A DNA stretch of 64,000 nucleotides from Bermanella sp047621325. Lineage in GTDB: Bacteria > Pseudomonadota > Gammaproteobacteria > Pseudomonadales > Oceanobacteraceae. The first letter of the stretch is position 1; every line of letters starts with the position of its first letter. Where the stretch lies: positions 248,001 to 312,000 of the forward strand of contig JBLHLT010000001.1 of NCBI GenBank assembly GCA_047621325.1, written 5' to 3'. This document shows, one piece after another, positions 61,057 through 64,000 of the stretch. The notes under the pieces were generated by a model. That model searched no databases, was not told the origin of the DNA, and saw only the letters and a program-made list of their open reading frames with translations. A program made the position numbers and the translations under genes.

Positions 61057-61800
61057 ATGTCGACGTTATTATCCTGCAAATTTTGGCCCTGTTATTTCCT
61101 ATTGGTATGCTTATTTAGCCAAGTGTCCTTGGCTGCGCCTGTTATTATCGGTGTTTATCATTACCCTCCCTTTATGTTTGAAAATAAGCAGAAAGGGTAT
61201 TTCTATCAATTTATGAAAGCCATCGAGTCACACACAAACGTAGAGTTTCAATGGCAATCGTACCCTTATGCCCGCTTAGATCACCTGTTTAACCAAGGTA
61301 AGGTACATTTAGAGGTTGGCAGCTCACCTGAATGGAATGTACTAAAGCCTACTCCGGGATTATTCACTGATTTCTTTTACCGCTTAGAGGACGTGGCTGT
61401 TTACCGCTCAAAAAAATACCAACATGCCGCCAATATTGAAAACATCAAAGGCCAAACTATTGGGGTTGTCCGTGGTTATTATTATCCAAAATTCGAACAC
61501 GCTTTTAGCCAGAAGATAGCCAAAAAAGTTGAGCGGGCACACGAAGACGAACTTTTGCAATTACTCATTAACGATCGCATCAATCAAGTCTTCATTAATA
61601 AACAGGTTTTTCAGTATTTACAAATGCACAACCCTGACTACGCACAACTCAATACAGGGGATATTGTGGGCCAGTATGATGTGGCCATTCGAGTGCACCC
61701 CGATCATGCCAAAATGATCCCTATACTCAATCACGCCATAAAGCAGTTAAAAGCGGACGGTACGATTGAGCGTTTATTTCAGCTAAACCAAAAACCATAA
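61057..61800 (+). CDS. Periplasmic solute-binding protein (SBP_bac_3 type)
   Basis: About 247 residues from ATG 61057, which begins the signal peptide (MSTLLSCKFWPCYFLLVCLF, cleavage after SLA). An upstream frame to 60973 would add a non-signal segment. The mature part, starting APVIIGVYHYPPFM, has the family-3 solute-binding fold (GQTIGVVRGYYYPK, DVAIRV). No ABC permease or ATPase genes adjoin it, so it may act as a stand-alone binding protein or chemoreceptor ligand partner. Confidence 0.75.
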   Translation: MSTLLSCKFWPCYFLLVCLFSQVSLAAPVIIGVYHYPPFMFENKQKGYFYQFMKAIESHTNVEFQWQSYPYARLDHLFNQGKVHLEVGSSPEWNVLKPTPGLFTDFFYRLEDVAVYRSKKYQHAANIENIKGQTIGVVRGYYYPKFEHAFSQKIAKKVERAHEDELLQLLINDRINQVFINKQVFQYLQMHNPDYAQLNTGDIVGQYDVAIRVHPDHAKMIPILNHAIKQLKADGTIERLFQLNQKP

Positions 61801-61821
61801 AAAAACCCGCCGAAGCGGGTT
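61799..61821 (-). terminator. Terminator for tolC
   Basis: Stem AACCCGC / GCGGGTT with CGAA tetraloop, T run on the minus strand. Directly after the solute-binding protein stop on the other strand. Confidence 0.8.
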
Positions 61822-61848
61822 AAACATTAGGACTGTTTAAAAAGGATT

Positions 61849-63165
61849 TTAACGCTGTAACCAGCCGTTAAGTTCGTCAATATCGGCAACTGATAATTCA
61901 CCAGCCGCTTGACGGAATTTTAATAAATTCACTACGTAATCAAAGCGTGAGTATGCATAGTTCTGTTGAGCGCTAAACACAGACAACTGCGCCTGCAATA
62001 CCTCAACAATATTGCGTGTGCCTACTTCATAGCCCGTTTGTGTCGCTTCCATCGCACTTTGTGCCGAAATCATTGCTTGCTTGCGAGCCTTAATGCGCGC
62101 AACGTCCGCTTCTAACGTACGATACAAAGCACGTACGGTTAAACTAGCACCACGTTGTGCCGCTTCTAAACCTTTTTCTGCAGCTTGACGTTGAAAATAA
62201 GCCTGTTTCTGCCCTGCCCATGTAGCACCACCAGCAAACAACGGCATACTCAATTGCACGCCCACATAGGTACTTGTTACTTCTTCGCCGCCAGTGCTCG
62301 CTTCATCATCAGTGATTGCATACTGACCCACAAGGTTTACCGTCGGTAAATGCTCCGACATTTTTGACTTATGATTTAGCTCAGCACTTCTACCGCTTTT
62401 CTGTGCGATCAGTACATCCAAGTTTTGTCCAAGCGCTTTTTGCTCCCACAAAGTACGATCAGCTGGAACCGGACCAACTAAAGGAATGGTTTCTTTTAAC
62501 GGGTTAATGCGGTCATAGCGCTCTCCCGTTAAAACGGCTAGCGATTCATAAGCAATATCTAACTGACTTTCGGCTGCAATTAAATCAACCGTCGCATTAT
62601 CATAAATAGCTTGAGCTTCATGCACTTCAGTAATGGCAATTAAACCCACTTTAAAACGCTGTTGTGTTTGCTCTAGCTGGCGCTTAACCGCAGCCTCTTG
62701 AGCTTTTGCTGATGCCAACGTGGCATTAGCACGCAACACATCAAAATAAGCTTCTGAAACGCGGACTATTATGCTCTGCTCTGCCTTACGTAATTCTAGC
62801 TCAGCGCTTTCAGTGCTCGCACTGGCAGCGGCATAACTATACCAACTTGCTGGTGCAATAAGCGTTTGACTTAACGTCACATCGTAAGACGTTTTCTCTG
62901 TTGTACCATCACTATTTAAAGAGGTAAGGGGGTTGGTCGGCGTCCCATCAAGATCCTTTTCGCTAATCTCAGCATTTAAGGTGATCGTAGGCAAAACCGC
63001 CTGACGCGCTAAGCCTGCACTTTGGCCATTGGCATTTGCCAACGCCACTTCGGCGGCTAGTTGAGGGTCATTGGCAAGCGCTTGCTCAAAAACATTTTTA
63101 AGATCGGCTGCCTGTGATGTTACTGTGGCGCCTATGGTAATAAGGGCTAACGCCAATTTTTTCAT
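61849..63165 (-). CDS. tolC: Outer membrane efflux/secretion channel TolC
   Basis: 438 residues from ATG 63165, which gives a clean signal peptide (MKKLALALITIGATVTSQAA) and SD AGGAAG; an upstream alternative start at 63210 is unlikely. Two OEP repeats (ALANDPQLAAEVALANANGQ, and VGTRNIVEVLQAQLSVFSAQ) typical of TolC. Slightly shorter than E. coli TolC (493). Serves type I secretion and multidrug efflux. Divergent from nudF, as in E. coli. Confidence 0.92.
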   Translation of the reverse strand: MKKLALALITIGATVTSQAADLKNVFEQALANDPQLAAEVALANANGQSAGLARQAVLPTITLNAEISEKDLDGTPTNPLTSLNSDGTTEKTSYDVTLSQTLIAPASWYSYAAASASTESAELELRKAEQSIIVRVSEAYFDVLRANATLASAKAQEAAVKRQLEQTQQRFKVGLIAITEVHEAQAIYDNATVDLIAAESQLDIAYESLAVLTGERYDRINPLKETIPLVGPVPADRTLWEQKALGQNLDVLIAQKSGRSAELNHKSKMSEHLPTVNLVGQYAITDDEASTGGEEVTSTYVGVQLSMPLFAGGATWAGQKQAYFQRQAAEKGLEAAQRGASLTVRALYRTLEADVARIKARKQAMISAQSAMEATQTGYEVGTRNIVEVLQAQLSVFSAQQNYAYSRFDYVVNLLKFRQAAGELSVADIDELNGWLQR

Positions 63166-63307
63166 GGTTGCTTCCTGTAGAAGAACTGAAGTTGCACGGA
63201 TTCTAACCACTTAATGGCCATCTTGGAACCATACATTAGAAACGCCTAATACAACATATTGTTGCAAAATCAGATACAAAGCCTGAGTTAAGATTTTAAT
63301 TGTCACT

Positions 63308-63913
63308 ATGATAAAGCCAACGTACCAACAAAACGACATAAAAATTCATAAAAAAGAGACCTGTTATCAGGGTTTCTTTCGTATGAGTAAAATTACTTTG
63401 CAGCATAAGCTGTTCAATGGCCAGTGGGGGCCCATTATTTCGCGAGAGTTATTTCAACGCGGCGAAGCGGCGGCTGTTCTGTTATATGACCCTAATTTAG
63501 ACGCAGTGGTTCTGACCGAGCAAATCCGAATTGGTGCCCTCAATTATGATAGCCCTTGGCAGTTTGAAATTGTAGCCGGCATGATCGAACAAGGGCTATC
63601 GCCACAAGAAGTGGCGATTAAAGAAGCCCAAGAAGAAAGTGGCGCCCACATCGAGCATCTCATCCCCATTAGCCGCTACTTATCCAGTTCAGGCGGTTGT
63701 GATGAAGTACTGCATGTCTTTATGGCTGAAGTAGACAGCTCAACCATTGAAGGGGTGCATGGTGTGGCAGATGAGTCAGAAGATATTAAGATCACTAAAG
63801 TCTCAAGTTCTGATGCATTTGCCGCGGTAAACTCAGGTATAATTAGCAATGCTGCGACGATAATTGCGCTACAGTGGTTAGAGCTACGATTACTTAAGCA
63901 GGCCCATTCATAG
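63308..63913 (+). CDS. nudF: ADP-ribose pyrophosphatase (Nudix)
   Basis: 201 residues of the NudF/ADPRase family (LFNGQWGPIISRELFQRGEA, EQIRIGALNYDSPWQFEIVAGMIE). The Nudix box AGMIEQGLSPQEVAIKEAQE deviates: the first Glu of G-x5-E is Leu and the R of REUxEE is Lys. The catalytic EExG part (QEESGAH) is kept. Divergent from tolC and followed by yqiB, the enterobacterial order. Confidence 0.9.
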   Translation: MIKPTYQQNDIKIHKKETCYQGFFRMSKITLQHKLFNGQWGPIISRELFQRGEAAAVLLYDPNLDAVVLTEQIRIGALNYDSPWQFEIVAGMIEQGLSPQEVAIKEAQEESGAHIEHLIPISRYLSSSGGCDEVLHVFMAEVDSSTIEGVHGVADESEDIKITKVSSSDAFAAVNSGIISNAATIIALQWLELRLLKQAHS

Positions 63914-63932
63914 CCCATGGGACATCACTAGC

Positions 63933-64000
63933 ATGGCCAAGCACTATGTGCCCGACCTCACCAATTTTGCCAAGGTATGTGAAAACAATTACATGCGCTT
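63933..64000 (+). CDS. yqiB: YqiB-type DUF1249 protein, start only
   Basis: ATG 63933 begins MAKHYVPDLTNFAKVCENNY and runs off the window end. The N-terminus and position 19 bp after nudF match DUF1249/YqiB, the gene between nudF and cpdA in E. coli. Confidence 0.75.
   Translation, partial: MAKHYVPDLTNFAKVCENNYMR

Noticed and set aside
1..64000. CRISPR arrays, tRNA or rRNA genes, insertion sequences, integrases
   Set aside because: Looked for regular spaced repeats, cloverleaf-like segments and DDE/tyrosine-recombinase motifs and saw none.

Overview
The window looks like chromosomal DNA of a moderately AT-rich gammaproteobacterium, probably a marine Oceanospirillales/Pseudomonadales-type organism (inference from gene content and order, not from a marker gene). 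Three housekeeping blocks support this: nrdR-ribD-ribE-ribBX-ribH-nusB-thiL (2.3-7.7 kb), an aa3-type cytochrome c oxidase cluster with its assembly genes in the order known from Pseudomonas (9.5-16.9 kb), and the parC-parE-yqiA / tolC / nudF-yqiB block (56-64 kb) familiar from enterobacteria. No rRNA, tRNA, CRISPR array, integrase or transposase was seen.

Layout. 0-1.2 kb: two divergent LPP20-type lipoproteins and a decayed copy of the 3' end of one of them. 1.2-2.3 kb: a MerR regulator and a flavodoxin-fold quinone reductase with a typical long-spacer MerR promoter between them. 2.3-8.5 kb: riboflavin/NusB/ThiL operon and a PilZ protein. 8.5-17 kb: a small lipoprotein, a Yip1-type membrane protein, and the heme A / Cox cluster. 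17-20.7 kb: gapA, a Lon-N-domain protein, a frameshifted sterol-desaturase-family gene, and a small hypothetical gene.

20.7-44.9 kb is the striking part: a complete Ysc-family type III secretion system (T3SS). A chaperone-effector pair (minus) faces a sctB-like chaperone-sctC-D-E-F-G-I-J-K-L operon (plus). Next comes sctN-O-P-Q-R-S-T-U (minus), divergent from sctW(YopN-TyeA fusion)-chaperone-sctX-sctY-sctV (plus). Last is a translocon operon: LcrG-like protein, two tandem paralogous small tip-like proteins, LcrH/SycD-type chaperone, and the YopB-like and YopD-like translocators. An ECF sigma factor is convergent to the translocon operon, and a NarL-type response regulator plus hybrid kinase follow. 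Four T3SS transcription units share a promoter-like motif, G(A/C)AACT-N13-T(G/A)-N-(T/C)AC (five sites read by hand), which suggests a regulon directed by this ECF factor; no ExsA/LcrF-type AraC activator is in the window.

48.5-55.8 kb: a small membrane protein, an EamA transporter, an SDR, a LysR regulator facing a carboxymuconolactone-decarboxylase-like gene, a three-domain PNPOx/ferredoxin-reductase/ferredoxin fusion, an NTF2-like protein, a CWC protein and a DUF2007 protein with calcium-loop-like repeats; two REPIN-like inverted repeat elements lie here. 56-64 kb: parC, parE, yqiA, a periplasmic solute-binding protein, tolC, nudF and the start of yqiB.

All calls are from reading the sequence and family knowledge; no database search was run.
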